The notes beneath the pieces are model-generated. The model saw only the letters and a list, made by a program, of their open reading frames with translations. It was not told the origin of the DNA and ran no database searches. A program made the translations under genes and the position numbers. 64,000 nt of DNA, from positions 7,691,001-7,755,000 of the forward strand of contig NZ_CP117709.1 of assembly GCF_028622875.1 (NCBI RefSeq), given 5' to 3'. This document shows positions 1-9,691 of this stretch, one piece after another. Each line of letters begins with the position of its first letter. Positions within the stretch are counted from its first letter, which is position 1. The stretch is from Streptomyces sp. MMBL 11-1. GTDB lineage: Bacteria > Actinomycetota > Actinomycetes > Streptomycetales > Streptomycetaceae.

Positions 1-655
1 GGACGGCGAACCCCAGCACGTCGAACTCCGGGCAGGCGAGCCGGATCTGCTGGTAGATGCCCGGCGCCTCGATGAAGCGGTGGGGGTCGCCCGCCAGCAG
101 CGGCAGCCCGGAAGAGGTCCTCCCGCCGTCGAGCAGCCAGCCGTTGCTGCCCGAGCCCGTCGGCCCGTCCGTGGCGAAGCGGGCGACCGCTTCGGAGCCC
201 ATGACGGAGGCGACCCGGTCACGCCAGAGCTTCGCGGGGAAGCCCGCGAAGAGCAGGTGGTGGGAGAGCCAGATCGCCAGCGGCGCCCACGGCTCCCACT
301 CTCCCGGGGCGATCGCCGCATCGGCGAACTCGGGGGCCGAGGCGGCGGACCGCGGCAGGGCGGAGTTGACGCCGTCGGTGTAGGCGCGCACCCATGCGGC
401 CGTCACGGGCGAGAGACCGGCGTAACAGCGGCGCGCGGTGTCCGCCAGTCTCACCCGCCGGGCGAGCAGGTCCCAGGGCAGGTGGTCCGGCCCCAGGAAG
501 GCGGCGGAGGAACCGAGGGCGCGCCGGCGCTCGACCTCCAGTTGCCAGGCCCGGTCCCGGGCCGTCGCCGCCCCCTGCGCATGGGCGAGTTCGACGGGGT
601 CCGCGGCCCGCAGATGGGGTATGCCGTGGCTGTCTCGGTAGACGCGGGCACTCAA
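1..655 (-). CDS. Penicillin acylase family protein (N-terminal part, cut by window edge)
   Basis: Reading the minus strand in from the left edge gives an open frame that begins [13 protein letters not shown] and continues with an [13 protein letters not shown] stretch, both typical of the actinobacterial penicillin/acyl-homoserine-lactone acylase family. Further on, GSNGWLLDG supplies the Ser that becomes the N-terminal nucleophile after autoprocessing. The chosen start is a TTG at 655 because GAGGAG lies 5 bases upstream. No signal peptide is visible, so a cytoplasmic form is likely. The 3' part lies outside the window. The family hydrolyses amide bonds of acylated amines; the substrate cannot be told from sequence. 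It is divergent from desB. Confidence 0.82.
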   Translation of the reverse strand, partial: MSARVYRDSHGIPHLRAADPVELAHAQGAATARDRAWQLEVERRRALGSSAAFLGPDHLPWDLLARRVRLADTARRCYAGLSPVTAAWVRAYTDGVNSALPRSAASAPEFADAAIAPGEWEPWAPLAIWLSHHLLFAGFPAKLWRDRVASVMGSEAVARFATDGPTGSGSNGWLLDGGRTSSGLPLLAGDPHRFIEAPGIYQQIRLACPEFDVLGFAV

Positions 656-978
656 GCGAGCTCCTCGGGGTGGTTTCCCAGCAGTCCGCGTGCGCACCGC
701 TCCGGGGTGGCTGCGGTCACGGAAGATCGGACAGATAATCTAACTGGTCGGCAAGGAACCATCGGACGGGTATGCCGGAGTGGCCTTCGGCGGGACCTCG
801 GAGCAACGGCCGGAAAGCGGGACTCGGGCGGCAGCCCGGTCCGGGGACCCGTCCGGACAGACGCCGCGGAGCCGGTGCGTGCCGTCCGGGGGTCCGCGCC
901 ACCACGCACCGGGCACCGCCCCGAGCAGCGGGTCCCGCCCCGCAGCCCTGGAACACCCCCCGCTGGACTGGAGAACCC
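656..978. other. Divergent intergenic region upstream of desB
   Basis: About 320 bases between the acylase gene and desB. It should hold both promoters, but no 19-bp DtxR/DmdR-type iron box is recognisable; the AT-richer patch near 726-745 (ataatctaactgg) matches it poorly. No credible small gene is seen. A GGAG at 970-973 serves as the desB ribosome site. Confidence 0.5.
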
Positions 979-2295
979 ATGCCCGCTCACGCCACCGGCG
1001 AAGTCCACGATTTCGTCGCGATAGGCCTCGGTCCCTTCAACCTCGGACTCGCCTGCCTGACCGCACCGCTCGATGAACTCGACGGCGTCTTCCTGGAGTC
1101 CGAGGACCGGTTCTCGTGGCATCCGGACATGATGCTGGACTTCGCCACCCTGCAGGTGCCCTTCATGGCGGACCTGGTCACGCTTGCCGACCCGACGTCC
1201 CCGTACTCCTTCCTCAGTTATCTCAAGGAGAAGGGGCGCCTCTACTCGTTCTACATCCGCGAGCGGTTCTACCCGCTGCGGGCCGAGTACAACGACTACT
1301 GTCGCTGGGCGGCGGACCGTCTGACGTCGCTGCGCTTCGGCCACCGCGTCGAGCGGGTGGACTTCGACGAGTCGGCCGGCGTCTACGTCGTCACGTCGGA
1401 GCGCACGGCGACGGGCGACCGCGTCCGCCACTACGGCCGTCATCTCGTGGTCGGCACCGGCACTCCGCCCCACATACCGGATTCCTGCCGGGGGCTGAAG
1501 GGCGACGTGATCCACAACTCCGCCTACCTGAGCAACAAGGCCGTGCTCCAGGCGAAGGAGTCGGTGACGGTCGTCGGCTCCGGGCAGAGCGCAGCGGAGA
1601 TCTACTACGACCTGCTCGGTGACATCGACACCCACGGATACCGGCTCAACTGGGTGACCAGGTCGCCGCGGTTCTTCCCCCTGGAATACACCAAACTCAC
1701 CCTGGAGATGACCTCGCCGGAGTACGTGGACTACTACCACGCGCTTCCCGAAGCCACCCGGTACCGGCTGGAGGGGCAGCAGAAGATGCTGTCCAAGGGG
1801 ATCGACGCCGACCTGATCAACGGGATCTACGACCTGATCTACCAGAAAAACCTCGCGGGCCCGGTCGCCACCAGACTCCTGACGAACTCCGCCGTGCACA
1901 GCGCGCGGTACGACGAGGCCGAGGGCGTCTACACGCTGGGACTGCACCACTGCGAGCAGGACCGCGAGTTCACTCTCACGACGCACGGCCTGGTCCTCGC
2001 CACCGGATACTCCTGCGCACCGCCCGCGTTCCTGGAACCCGTGCGGGACCGGCTGCGGTGGGACGGCCACGGCCGCCTCGACGTCGCCCGCAACTACAGC
2101 GTCGACACCGGCGGCCGAGGGGTGTTTCTCCAGAACGGGGCCCCGCACGCGCACAGCGTCACCTCCCCGGATCTCGGAATGGGCGCCTACCGCAACTCCT
2201 CCATCATCCGCGAGCTGGTCGGCCGGGAGGTCTACCCGATCGAGAAGTCCATCGCCTTCCAGGAGTTCGGCGCCCCCGAGGACGTCATCGCGTGA
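979..2295 (+). CDS. desB: Lysine/diamine N-hydroxylase (DesB-type siderophore monooxygenase)
   Basis: A 438-residue flavoprotein monooxygenase of the IucD/SidA/DesB family that N-hydroxylates a diamine or lysine side chain to start a hydroxamate siderophore. The FAD-binding segment [11 protein letters not shown] is at residues ~14-24, the substrate region [18 protein letters not shown] follows, and [14 protein letters not shown] near residue 200 is the NADPH-binding motif. The ATG at 979 has GGAG eight bases upstream; a longer upstream reading in the same frame lacks family similarity. It is translationally coupled to desC by a GTGA overlap. In the desferrioxamine pathway the substrate is cadaverine made by DesA, but no desA lies beside this gene. 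Confidence 0.93.
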   Translation: MPAHATGEVHDFVAIGLGPFNLGLACLTAPLDELDGVFLESEDRFSWHPDMMLDFATLQVPFMADLVTLADPTSPYSFLSYLKEKGRLYSFYIRERFYPLRAEYNDYCRWAADRLTSLRFGHRVERVDFDESAGVYVVTSERTATGDRVRHYGRHLVVGTGTPPHIPDSCRGLKGDVIHNSAYLSNKAVLQAKESVTVVGSGQSAAEIYYDLLGDIDTHGYRLNWVTRSPRFFPLEYTKLTLEMTSPEYVDYYHALPEATRYRLEGQQKMLSKGIDADLINGIYDLIYQKNLAGPVATRLLTNSAVHSARYDEAEGVYTLGLHHCEQDREFTLTTHGLVLATGYSCAPPAFLEPVRDRLRWDGHGRLDVARNYSVDTGGRGVFLQNGAPHAHSVTSPDLGMGAYRNSSIIRELVGREVYPIEKSIAFQEFGAPEDVIA

Positions 2296-2873
2296 ACGAC
2301 TTCGACCGCCCCACCCTGTTCGCACACACCTCGGCGCTGGGCACCCTGGCCGTGCACCCCCTCGACCCCGCGGCGGACCGTGTCCTGCTGCACTCCTGGG
2401 TCACCCATCCCAAGGCCGCCTACTGGCTGATGCAGGACCAGAGCGTCGACGAGGTGGAGCACTTCTACCGCGAGGTCGCCGACCACCCGCACCACGAGGC
2501 GTTCGTCGGCACGCTCGACGGCACGCCCTGCTTCCTCATCGAGCGCTACGACCCCGAGCACGTGGAGCTGGCGGGCCTGTACCCGGCCCGCCCGGGGGAC
2601 ATCGGCATGCACTTCCTCTGCGCGCCCACCGACCGGCCCCGGCACGGCTTCAGCCGCGCCGTGATCACCGCCGTGATGGCTTATCTCTTCGACGACCCCG
2701 CAGTCCGGCGCGTGGTGGTCGAGCCGGACCTGCGCAACACGGCCGTACACGCCCTCAACGCCGCCGTCGGCTTCGTACCGCGAGGGCCGCTGGCCAAGCC
2801 GGAGAAAGAGGCGCTGCTGAGCTTCTGCACCCGGGAACAGTTCCGGGCCGCGACCGAAGGGATCACCTCATGA
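2292..2873 (+). CDS. desC: Siderophore N-acyltransferase (DesC/IucB-type GNAT)
   Basis: A 193-residue GNAT-fold acyltransferase of the RhbD/IucB/DesC family, expected to transfer an acetyl or succinyl group from CoA onto the N-hydroxylated diamine. Recognisable segments are [11 protein letters not shown] near the N terminus, the conserved [15 protein letters not shown] region near residues 98-120 and [16 protein letters not shown] near residue 140, where the acyl-CoA is bound. The GTG start at 2292 overlaps the desB stop (GTGA), and its stop overlaps the desD ATG, so the three genes form one coupled operon. Confidence 0.92.
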   Translation: MNDFDRPTLFAHTSALGTLAVHPLDPAADRVLLHSWVTHPKAAYWLMQDQSVDEVEHFYREVADHPHHEAFVGTLDGTPCFLIERYDPEHVELAGLYPARPGDIGMHFLCAPTDRPRHGFSRAVITAVMAYLFDDPAVRRVVVEPDLRNTAVHALNAAVGFVPRGPLAKPEKEALLSFCTREQFRAATEGITS

Positions 2874-4672
2874 GCACGGGCACCACCGACCACCCGGCCG
2901 CCCGCGACACGGTGGCGCACCTGCGTCCGGACGCCTGGGCGGCGGCCAACCGCGCCCTCGTACGGAAGGCGCTGGCCGAGTTCGCCCACGAGAAGCTGTT
3001 GCGCCCCGATCCCGAGGGCGGGGGCCGCTACACGGTCCGCTCGGACGACGGCGCCGTCGCGTACCGCTTCGCCGCCCGGCGCATGGCCCTCGACCACTGG
3101 CAGATCGACCCCCACAGCATCACCCGCCACCAGGGCGAGGTGGAACTCGCGTTGGACGCCGCTGACCTGATCCTCGAGCTGCGCGGCTCCCTCGGGCTGA
3201 GCGACGAGGTGCTGCCGGTCTACCTGGAGGAGATCAACTCAACCCTGTCCTCCGCCGCGTACAAGCTCTCCCGCGCGCACGTGCCCGCCGCCGAGCTGAC
3301 CCGCGCCGGCTTCCAGGCCGTCGAGTCGGGCATGACGGAGGGGCATCCCGGTTTCGTCGCCAACAACGGCAGGATCGGCTTCGATATCGAGGAGTTCCAC
3401 CAGTACGCGCCCGAGGCCGCGTCCCCGGTCCGCCTGGTGTGGCTCGCCGCCCACCGCGAGCGGACGGTGTTCACCTCCTGTTCGGACATCGACTACGACT
3501 CGCTGATCGAGCAGGAGCTGGGAGGCGCCCAGCGGGGGCGCTTCGAGGCAGTGCTGACGGACCTGGGGCTGGACCCCGCGCACTACTTCTTCTTCCCTGT
3601 CCACCCCTGGCAGTGGACCAACCGGATCAGCATCACCTTCGCCGGCGAGGTGGCCACCCGCAGGCTGGTCCATCTGGGCCGGGGCGAGGACGCCTATCTG
3701 CCGCAGCAGTCCATCCGGACCTTCTTCAACGCGGACCGGCCCGAGCGGCGGTACGTCAAGACCGCCATCTCCGTGCTCAACATGGGGTTCATGCGCGGGC
3801 TGTCGGCCGCCTACATGGAGGCGACGCCGGCGATCAACGACTGGCTGGCCGACCTCATCGCGGGCGACCCGCTGCTGCGGGGCACCGGACTGACGATCCT
3901 GCGCGAACAGGCGGCCATCGGCTACCGGCACCCCCAGTACGAGGCGGCCACCGACCGCTTCTCCCCCTACCGCAAGATGCTCGCCGCGCTGTGGCGCGAG
4001 AGTCCGACACCCGCTCTGGCCCCCGGCGAGCGCCTGGCGACCATGGCCTCCCTGCTGCACACGGACCGCGACGGAGGGTCCTTCGCCGTCTCCCTCATCG
4101 CCGCCTCCCCTCTGGCCCCCCGGGAGTGGCTGCGCCGTTACCTGGACGCCTACCTCACTCCGCTGCTGCACAGCTTCTACGCGTACGACCTGGCGTTCAT
4201 GCCCCACGGCGAGAACGTGATCCTGGTGCTGGACGAGGACGGGACCGTGGTCAGGGCGGTGTTCAAGGACATCGCCGAGGAAATCGTCATCATGGACCCG
4301 GAAGCGGACCTGCCGGAGACGGTGCGGCGCATTCGCGCGGAGATCCCCGACGAGATGAGGCTGCTGTCCATCTTCACCGATGTCTTCGACAACTTCCTGC
4401 GCTACCTCTCCGCCATCCTCGATGAGGCGCGGACCCTCGGCGAGGACGACTTCTGGCGGACGGTCGCGGAATGCGTGCACGACTACCGCGAGGAGGTACC
4501 GCACCTCGCCGAGCGTTTCGAACGGTTCGATATCTTCGCCGAGGCGTTCCCGCGGTCCTGTCTCAATCGCCTCCAGCTGCGCGACAACCGGCAGATGGTC
4601 GACCTGGCCGATCCCTCGGCCGCCCTGCAGCTGATCGGCGAGCTGGACAACCCGTTGGCGCCCCACGCGTAG
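2870..4672 (+). CDS. desD: NIS siderophore synthetase (DesD-type IucA/IucC)
   Basis: A 600-residue NRPS-independent siderophore synthetase. Family members adenylate a carboxylate and join it to an amine or hydroxamate; DesD does this iteratively to build and close desferrioxamine. Visible motifs are HPGFVANNGRIGF (~160-172), the HPWQW stretch (~247-251), the KTAISVLNMGF segment (~303-313) and HGENVILVLDEDG with the downstream FKDI near residues 450-480. The length is normal. It starts at the ATG overlapping the desC stop and ends just before a 13-bp inverted repeat. The product is probably a desferrioxamine-type trihydroxamate, an inference from operon content. Confidence 0.93.
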   Translation: MSTGTTDHPAARDTVAHLRPDAWAAANRALVRKALAEFAHEKLLRPDPEGGGRYTVRSDDGAVAYRFAARRMALDHWQIDPHSITRHQGEVELALDAADLILELRGSLGLSDEVLPVYLEEINSTLSSAAYKLSRAHVPAAELTRAGFQAVESGMTEGHPGFVANNGRIGFDIEEFHQYAPEAASPVRLVWLAAHRERTVFTSCSDIDYDSLIEQELGGAQRGRFEAVLTDLGLDPAHYFFFPVHPWQWTNRISITFAGEVATRRLVHLGRGEDAYLPQQSIRTFFNADRPERRYVKTAISVLNMGFMRGLSAAYMEATPAINDWLADLIAGDPLLRGTGLTILREQAAIGYRHPQYEAATDRFSPYRKMLAALWRESPTPALAPGERLATMASLLHTDRDGGSFAVSLIAASPLAPREWLRRYLDAYLTPLLHSFYAYDLAFMPHGENVILVLDEDGTVVRAVFKDIAEEIVIMDPEADLPETVRRIRAEIPDEMRLLSIFTDVFDNFLRYLSAILDEARTLGEDDFWRTVAECVHDYREEVPHLAERFERFDIFAEAFPRSCLNRLQLRDNRQMVDLADPSAALQLIGELDNPLAPHA

Positions 4673-4676
4673 GGTC

Positions 4677-4735
4677 GTGTCCGCAAAGTCTCGTCCGGCC
4701 CGCCCGGAGGGCGGACGACGATACTTTGCGGACAC
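4677..4735. terminator. Bidirectional hairpin between convergent genes
   Basis: GTGTCCGCAAAGT (4677-4689) pairs perfectly with ACTTTGCGGACAC (4723-4735). A partly paired GC-rich interior lies between the arms. It sits 5 bases after the desD stop and faces the converging 163-residue gene, as expected for a rho-independent terminator lacking a U-tract, common in actinomycetes. Confidence 0.8.
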
Positions 4736-4813
4736 TCGCCAGGCCGACGTCGCGCGGCGTGGTGCTTCGGCGCTGCCCAGGGGAAGTACGAAGACGGTTC
4801 TGCCCGGTCGTGG

Positions 4814-5305
4814 TCACGGACTCGTGAGGAGCTGGGGCGAAAGGTTCTTGACCATGGTGTTGGTCCAGCGCATCTGCCGCAGTGTCCGAGGATGGCACGA
4901 GGCGGCCAGCTCCAGAAGGCGGGTGTCTTTCGCTGCTTGTCCGGCTTGGGCGAGCATCTCCCAGTACAGGGAGTTTCCGGCTGCGCCGAGGTGCAGTTCC
5001 CGCAGGTCCCTCAGCAGCAGAGGACCTGGTTCCGGGCGGTGGCCGACGGCTTCGGCGGTCTTCTCCCCGATGGCCGGCACCCACCCCGAAGCGGACTTCT
5101 GCGAAGGCCCGTCGAGATCCAGGCCGTAGTGGCCGGCCGTCTCCGCCAAGCGCAGGCAGTGCTCGTTCGACCACCTGGCGAGATCCCTGGCGACGTGGTG
5201 GACCTCGTGCTCGGAGCTGTGGCGTTCGCCGATCACGATGAGCGTGTTCGCCAGCTGCCGCTCTCCGTGGTGCAGCGCACGCAGGGTGAGGACGATGCCG
5301 TTCAC
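4814..5305 (-). CDS. Small helical protein coupled to the molybdopterin oxidoreductase
   Basis: A 163-residue protein with no domain I can name. It looks all-helical, with many His and Glu early (HHGERQLANTLIV, ERHSSEHEVHHVARDL), suggesting a helical bundle. The GTG start overlaps the oxidoreductase stop as GTGA, so the two are translationally coupled and probably work together, perhaps as assembly factor or partner subunit. There are no membrane segments or signal peptide. A ferritin-like fold is possible but unproven. Confidence 0.65.
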   Translation of the reverse strand: MNGIVLTLRALHHGERQLANTLIVIGERHSSEHEVHHVARDLARWSNEHCLRLAETAGHYGLDLDGPSQKSASGWVPAIGEKTAEAVGHRPEPGPLLLRDLRELHLGAAGNSLYWEMLAQAGQAAKDTRLLELAASCHPRTLRQMRWTNTMVKNLSPQLLTSP

Positions 5306-7791
5306 CGAGGACCTCCGACGGTGTCGTCCTGGTCCGTTCCGGTCGACTCCAGAACTCTCGCGGTGACACCACCCTCGGTGGGCCGGACGCCGCTCGGGCG
5401 GGAAGGCGCGGACGCGGTGGTCGTGGGGGCTGGTGCGGGCTGCCCCGCGCTCTTCTCCACCAGGGTGACCGCGGCTGCCGCCGTTTTGAACAGGGGCTGT
5501 TTCGACACGGGGTCCCAGTCGGTAATGGTCGTCTCGTTGGCCGCCCGTGGCGGTGTCGTGTCGTCGGGGCCGGAGCCGGAGGCCGTGTCCCAGTAGCCGT
5601 AGTGAAAGGGGACGAACAGGAGTCCGGGACGGATGCCGGTGATCCGCACCCGCCCCCGCAGGGCGCCACGCGGGCCGGCGACCTCGACGAGGTCGCCCTC
5701 GTCGAGTCCTTGGGCTTCCGCGTCGGAGGCGGAGAGCTCCACCCATACGTCGGGTGCCGCGGCGTTCAGCTGAGGAGCACGGCCGGTCTTGGTTCGGGTG
5801 TGAAAGTGGTAGAGCGTGCGTCCGGTCGTCAGTTGATACGGATAGTCGTCACTCGGCGCCTCATGCGGCGGAAGGAACTCGGCGGCTTTGATCATGGCTT
5901 TGCCGTCCGGGTTGAGGGAGCGGTACTCGACCACCGAAACGGACGCGCCGGTGACCAGGTCCTTGCCGTAGGTCTCGCACATGTCCGGATCCGCCCAGGC
6001 GATGCCGTCGGTGTACAGGCGGTCGGTTCCCCGCGGTGCCCGCTCGTTGCAGGGCCACTGGATGCCGCTGCCGCCGCGGAGCTTGCCGTAGGTGAGGCCG
6101 GTGTAGTCGCAGGGGCGGCCGGCGCTGCAGCGCTTCCACGCCTCGAACGCGGACTCCGGGTCGCGCCAGGAGATCAGCGGTCCGCCGTCCTTGTCCTGGA
6201 AGTCCATCCGCCGGGCGTAGTCGAGGAAGATGTCGAGGTCGGGCTTGGCCTCTCCCGGAGGTTCGACGGCCTTGTCGGACAGGTGCACGGTGCGGTCGGC
6301 GTTCGTGAAGGTTCCGGTCTTCTCACCCCACGTCGCCGCTGGCAGAACGATGTCCGCCAGCTGTGCGGTCTCCGTGAGGAACAGGTCCTGCACCACGACG
6401 AAAAGCCGGTCCTGCGCCAGGATCGAGCGGATCCGGGACAGCTCGGGCAGGGAGACAGCGGGGTTGGTGCCGCTGATCCACAGCATGCGGATCGAGCCCT
6501 GCTCCGCGTAGCGGAACATCTGCATGGCGTGGGTGGGCGGGGCGTAGTGCGGGATCGTCGTGGGCTCGACATTCCATACCTCGGCGAGGTCGGCCACGTG
6601 CTGGTCGTTCTGCCAGTTCCTGAACCCGGGCAGGTCCCCGTTCGCCCCGCACTCCCGGGTGTTCTGCGCGGTGGGCTGCCCGTTCATCTGCAGCATTCCG
6701 GCGCCCGGCCGCCCCAGCATGCCGCGGAGCAGATGCAGATTGTTGATCTGCACCGCGGCGGCCGTGGCCTGGTGGGACTGGTAGATGCCCTGCAGGGCGG
6801 TGGACAGGAGCCTGTCGGCCGTGCCGAGCACTTCCGCGGCCTCCGCGATGCGGGCGGCCGGGACGTCGCAGATGCGTTCCGCCCATTCGGGCGTGCAGTT
6901 CTCGACCGTCTTCGCCAGTTCGTCGAAGCCGACGGTACGGGCCTCGATGTAGTCGTGGTCGACGCGGTCGGTGCGGATGATCTCGTGCAGGAGCGCGTTG
7001 AGCAGCGCCACGTTGGTTCCGATCCGTGGAGCCAGGTGCACGGTGGCGGCACCAGCGACCCGTGTGGGCCGCGGGTCCACACACACCAGACGCGGCGGGT
7101 CGCTTCCCTCCAGCCGGTCGAGAACGCGCATCCACTGCACGGGCTGGGTCTCGGCAAGGTTGTGGCCGAAGAGCGCGATGACGTCCGCGTGGTCGATGTC
7201 GTCGTAGGTGCCGGGCTGTCCGTCGCAGCCGAAGGACTCCTTGAGCGCCTCCGCCGCCGTCGATGTGCACAGCCGTGTGTTGCCGTCCAGGTGGTTCGTT
7301 CCGATACCGGCCCGTGCCGCGACCGTCAGTGTGTAGTACTCCTCCAGGAACAGCTGGCCCGAGGTGTAGAAACCGACCGAGCCGGGGCCGCACTCCTGGA
7401 GCAGGTCGCGCGAACGGGCAACCACCGTCTCCATCGCGGTGTCCCAGTCCGTCTCGACCAACCGTCCGTCACGACGGATCAGCGGCCTGGTCAACCGGTC
7501 CCGCGAGGCGTTGGCCTGCCAGCCGAACGCGTCCTTCGGCCCCAGCCGGCCGCGGTTGACACGGTCCGTCACCCGGCCGCGTACACCTACCATCCGGCCG
7601 TCCTTGACGGCGATGTCCATGGCGTCACCGTCGGAATGCAGAATCGACGCGGCCTGTACCCATCGTTCCACGCCTGCGGCCTCCACCCCCTCGGCCAGGT
7701 GGGTGTCCTCCCGTGCCGGCCACGCCTCGCCTCGGGCATAAGGAGTACGGCCGCCCCACGGTCGCGCGATCCGGTCAACCGAAGTCTTCAC
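5302..7791 (-). CDS. Molybdopterin-dependent oxidoreductase (assimilatory nitrate reductase/formate dehydrogenase-like)
   Basis: An 829-residue enzyme of the bis-MGD (DMSO reductase) superfamily. The main molybdopterin domain includes NTRLCTSTAAEALKESFG, HNLAETQPVQW, the GRPGAGMLQMNGQPTAQNTREC stretch and a C-terminal MGD-binding beta-barrel (LTTGRTLYHFHTRTKTGRAP, DWDPVSKQPLFKTAA). The N terminus lacks the usual CxxCxxxC [4Fe-4S] motif: VERWVQAASILHSDGDAMD stands in its place, so this branch probably carries no proximal cluster. The GTG at 7791 is chosen because AGGAGG lies 5 bases upstream; the open frame extends further but without family sequence. The electron acceptor and substrate are unknown. 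Confidence 0.85.
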   Translation of the reverse strand: MKTSVDRIARPWGGRTPYARGEAWPAREDTHLAEGVEAAGVERWVQAASILHSDGDAMDIAVKDGRMVGVRGRVTDRVNRGRLGPKDAFGWQANASRDRLTRPLIRRDGRLVETDWDTAMETVVARSRDLLQECGPGSVGFYTSGQLFLEEYYTLTVAARAGIGTNHLDGNTRLCTSTAAEALKESFGCDGQPGTYDDIDHADVIALFGHNLAETQPVQWMRVLDRLEGSDPPRLVCVDPRPTRVAGAATVHLAPRIGTNVALLNALLHEIIRTDRVDHDYIEARTVGFDELAKTVENCTPEWAERICDVPAARIAEAAEVLGTADRLLSTALQGIYQSHQATAAAVQINNLHLLRGMLGRPGAGMLQMNGQPTAQNTRECGANGDLPGFRNWQNDQHVADLAEVWNVEPTTIPHYAPPTHAMQMFRYAEQGSIRMLWISGTNPAVSLPELSRIRSILAQDRLFVVVQDLFLTETAQLADIVLPAATWGEKTGTFTNADRTVHLSDKAVEPPGEAKPDLDIFLDYARRMDFQDKDGGPLISWRDPESAFEAWKRCSAGRPCDYTGLTYGKLRGGSGIQWPCNERAPRGTDRLYTDGIAWADPDMCETYGKDLVTGASVSVVEYRSLNPDGKAMIKAAEFLPPHEAPSDDYPYQLTTGRTLYHFHTRTKTGRAPQLNAAAPDVWVELSASDAEAQGLDEGDLVEVAGPRGALRGRVRITGIRPGLLFVPFHYGYWDTASGSGPDDTTPPRAANETTITDWDPVSKQPLFKTAAAAVTLVEKSAGQPAPAPTTTASAPSRPSGVRPTEGGVTARVLESTGTDQDDTVGGPR

Positions 7792-7989
7792 ACGTGCCTC
7801 CTGGCCTGCGCGCTCGCGGCGCTCCCTGTACCGACCGGTCATCGGTACCCGAAGCGGCCCTCCCTCAACATGACCCACGCGTTCGCCGTAACCCGGAAGG
7901 GCCACCCGTCGGCAAGCCGGGCGGCCCGGCCGGCCGCGCACGCTCGATGGGGGCGACCCTGTTCCTGTACGGGAGGGAACCCGGTCCGC

Positions 7990-8018
7990 GTCCGCCGCCC
8001 GGTCCTCGGGCGGCGGAC
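7990..8018 (-). terminator. Hairpin after the berberine-bridge-type oxidoreductase gene
   Basis: GTCCGCCGCCC (7990-8000) and GGGCGGCGGAC (8008-8018) form a perfect 11-bp stem around a 7-base loop. It lies 43 bases past the stop of the minus-strand gene ending at 8061 and probably closes the long chloroanthranilate operon. The rest of 7792-8060 holds the promoter of the oxidoreductase gene and no credible ORF. Confidence 0.75.
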
Positions 8019-8060
8019 TCCGGCGGACCCTCAGAACCCGCGCGTCACGTCGAACGCGGG

Positions 8061-9596
8061 CTAGACCGAGGCCGGAATGGCCTGGGGGAAACGGAAGAAC
8101 CCGTTCGGGTCGTACGTGCGCTTGACACGGCTGAGCTCGGGGAGGTTCGAGCCGTAATACGCGTCCGCCCAGTTCGTGAGGTCGGGATCAGGGAAGTTCG
8201 CGTACGAACGGCTGTTGGAGTAGGGGTCCATCGCTCCGAACACGCCGTTCAGCCACTGCCCCGCGGCCGCCTTGTCCTCGTCGGTGAGGTACGAGCCCTT
8301 GAGGCTGGTCGTGATGGTCGCGCTGTACAGGGCGTCGCGATGCACCCAGGCCGTGGAGTCCGTGGCCGGCAGATTGGCGTTCTTGCCCAGGCCGAGCAGA
8401 CTGATGACGCGGAACTGGCCGGCCCTGCGGTCGGCGTCGAACGCGGCGAGCATCTCGTCCACCCCGGTCCGGGGCAGGACACGGCTGAACATCCGGCCGC
8501 GGTTCTTGATGTAGGCGGTGCGCGGAAGGGACGCCTCGGGGGAGCTGCCCGTGGTGTGGCACGCGTCGACGGTCTTGTCCTCGCAGCCGAAGACGCGCAT
8601 CATCGCCTTCTCGTACGTGAGGTCCTGCACCACGCGCGTCGCGGGCTCGCTGCCGATGAGGGCCGACAGCATCCGCAGCTCGGCGTCGAGCGCCTCCATC
8701 GAGCCGAAGTGCACACCGGAGACGCCGAACACGGGCACGGCCCCCGGGCTCGCGTCGGGCATCCGCAGGACGCCGCCGCAGGCCAGGTCGGCGGAGCCCT
8801 GCGCCACCCACTCCAGGTAACCGGCGACCGCGGCCTGCGCCTTGTCCCAGGACCACGTCAGGCTGTAGTGACCGACCCGGGGGATGGAGGTCGCCTTCAT
8901 CCGGTAGTCGGTGATCACGCCGAAGTTGCCCCCGCCGCCACCGCGCAGCGCCCAGAAGAGGTCGGCGTTCTGGTACTTCGACGCGGTGACGACGCGCCCG
9001 TCAGCCAGGACCACCTGGGCCGAGAGCAGCCGGTCGGACGCCGGGCCGTACTTGCGGTACTGCCAGCCGGTGCCGCCGCCCGTGATGAAACCGCCGGGAC
9101 AGACGGTCGGACAGAAGCCGGAAGGGACCGTCAGCCCGCTCGCGCTGAGCCGGTCCACGACGTCCACCGTCTGCACACCGGGGCCGAGCCGGACCTGGTC
9201 GGCCCCGGGCACGACCTGGTTCATCCGGGTCAGATTGATGACGAGGCCCTCGGTCGTCGACCAGCCGCCGTAATTGTGGCCGCCGCTGCGCACCGAGGCG
9301 TGGATGCCGTGGTCCTGGGCGAAACGGATGCACGTGCTGACGTCCTGGGGCGTCTCACAGAGGGCGACCGCTTGCGGATATATGGAGTCGAACTGGGCGC
9401 TGGCCAGCATCCTGGCGCTGTCGTAGCCGATGTCGGAGGGGAGCACCACATCGCCGGTGAGGGACGCGCGCAGCGCGGCCCACTTCGTGTCCACGCGCGG
9501 CGCGGAGCGGGCTCCGGCCACGGAGGCCGTGACGATTCCGCTGGCGGCGGCGGTGAGGCCGGCGCCTGCTCCCAGCAGGGTCCTGCGGCTGATCAT
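8061..9596 (-). CDS. Secreted FAD-linked oxidase, berberine-bridge (BBE) type, Tat signal
   Basis: A 511-residue protein beginning MISRRTLLGAGAG, a twin-arginine signal with a hydrophobic stretch ending near residue 29, so the folded flavoprotein is probably exported. The PCMH FAD domain follows. RSGGHNYGG places His107 and GFCPTVCPGG places Cys162 where BBE enzymes attach FAD through two covalent bonds. The C terminus (SNLPELSRVKRTYDPNGFFRFPQAI) is the conserved BBE tail. Such enzymes catalyse two-electron oxidations or oxidative cyclisations, often late in a pathway. It is last in the halogenase operon, so a late extracytoplasmic tailoring step is inferred. Confidence 0.88.
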   Translation of the reverse strand: MISRRTLLGAGAGLTAAASGIVTASVAGARSAPRVDTKWAALRASLTGDVVLPSDIGYDSARMLASAQFDSIYPQAVALCETPQDVSTCIRFAQDHGIHASVRSGGHNYGGWSTTEGLVINLTRMNQVVPGADQVRLGPGVQTVDVVDRLSASGLTVPSGFCPTVCPGGFITGGGTGWQYRKYGPASDRLLSAQVVLADGRVVTASKYQNADLFWALRGGGGGNFGVITDYRMKATSIPRVGHYSLTWSWDKAQAAVAGYLEWVAQGSADLACGGVLRMPDASPGAVPVFGVSGVHFGSMEALDAELRMLSALIGSEPATRVVQDLTYEKAMMRVFGCEDKTVDACHTTGSSPEASLPRTAYIKNRGRMFSRVLPRTGVDEMLAAFDADRRAGQFRVISLLGLGKNANLPATDSTAWVHRDALYSATITTSLKGSYLTDEDKAAAGQWLNGVFGAMDPYSNSRSYANFPDPDLTNWADAYYGSNLPELSRVKRTYDPNGFFRFPQAIPASV

Positions 9597-9691
9597 CTGT
9601 CAATCTCCCTTTGTCACTCGGTTCGTGCGGATGATGGCGACGGGGCGGTACCGCGGAGGAGCGCCCCGCGCCGGCAGGCTCGCGGGCCGGG

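Noticed and set aside
726..745. Possible iron box upstream of desB
   Set aside because: The AT-rich patch shares only scattered bases with the 19-bp consensus seen clearly at 49618-49636.
80..1024. Long plus-strand frame over the acylase and desB upstream region
   Set aside because: It is the antisense shadow of the minus-strand acylase gene; its translation is low-complexity Arg/Gly/Pro-rich with no family motifs.
652..2325. 557-residue minus frame opposite desB
   Set aside because: Antisense of a well-supported gene with Val/Arg/Gly-rich sequence typical of shadow frames.
5602..8064. 820-residue plus-strand frame opposite the molybdopterin oxidoreductase
   Set aside because: High-GC antisense shadow; the minus frame has clear enzyme motifs and ribosome sites, this one has none.
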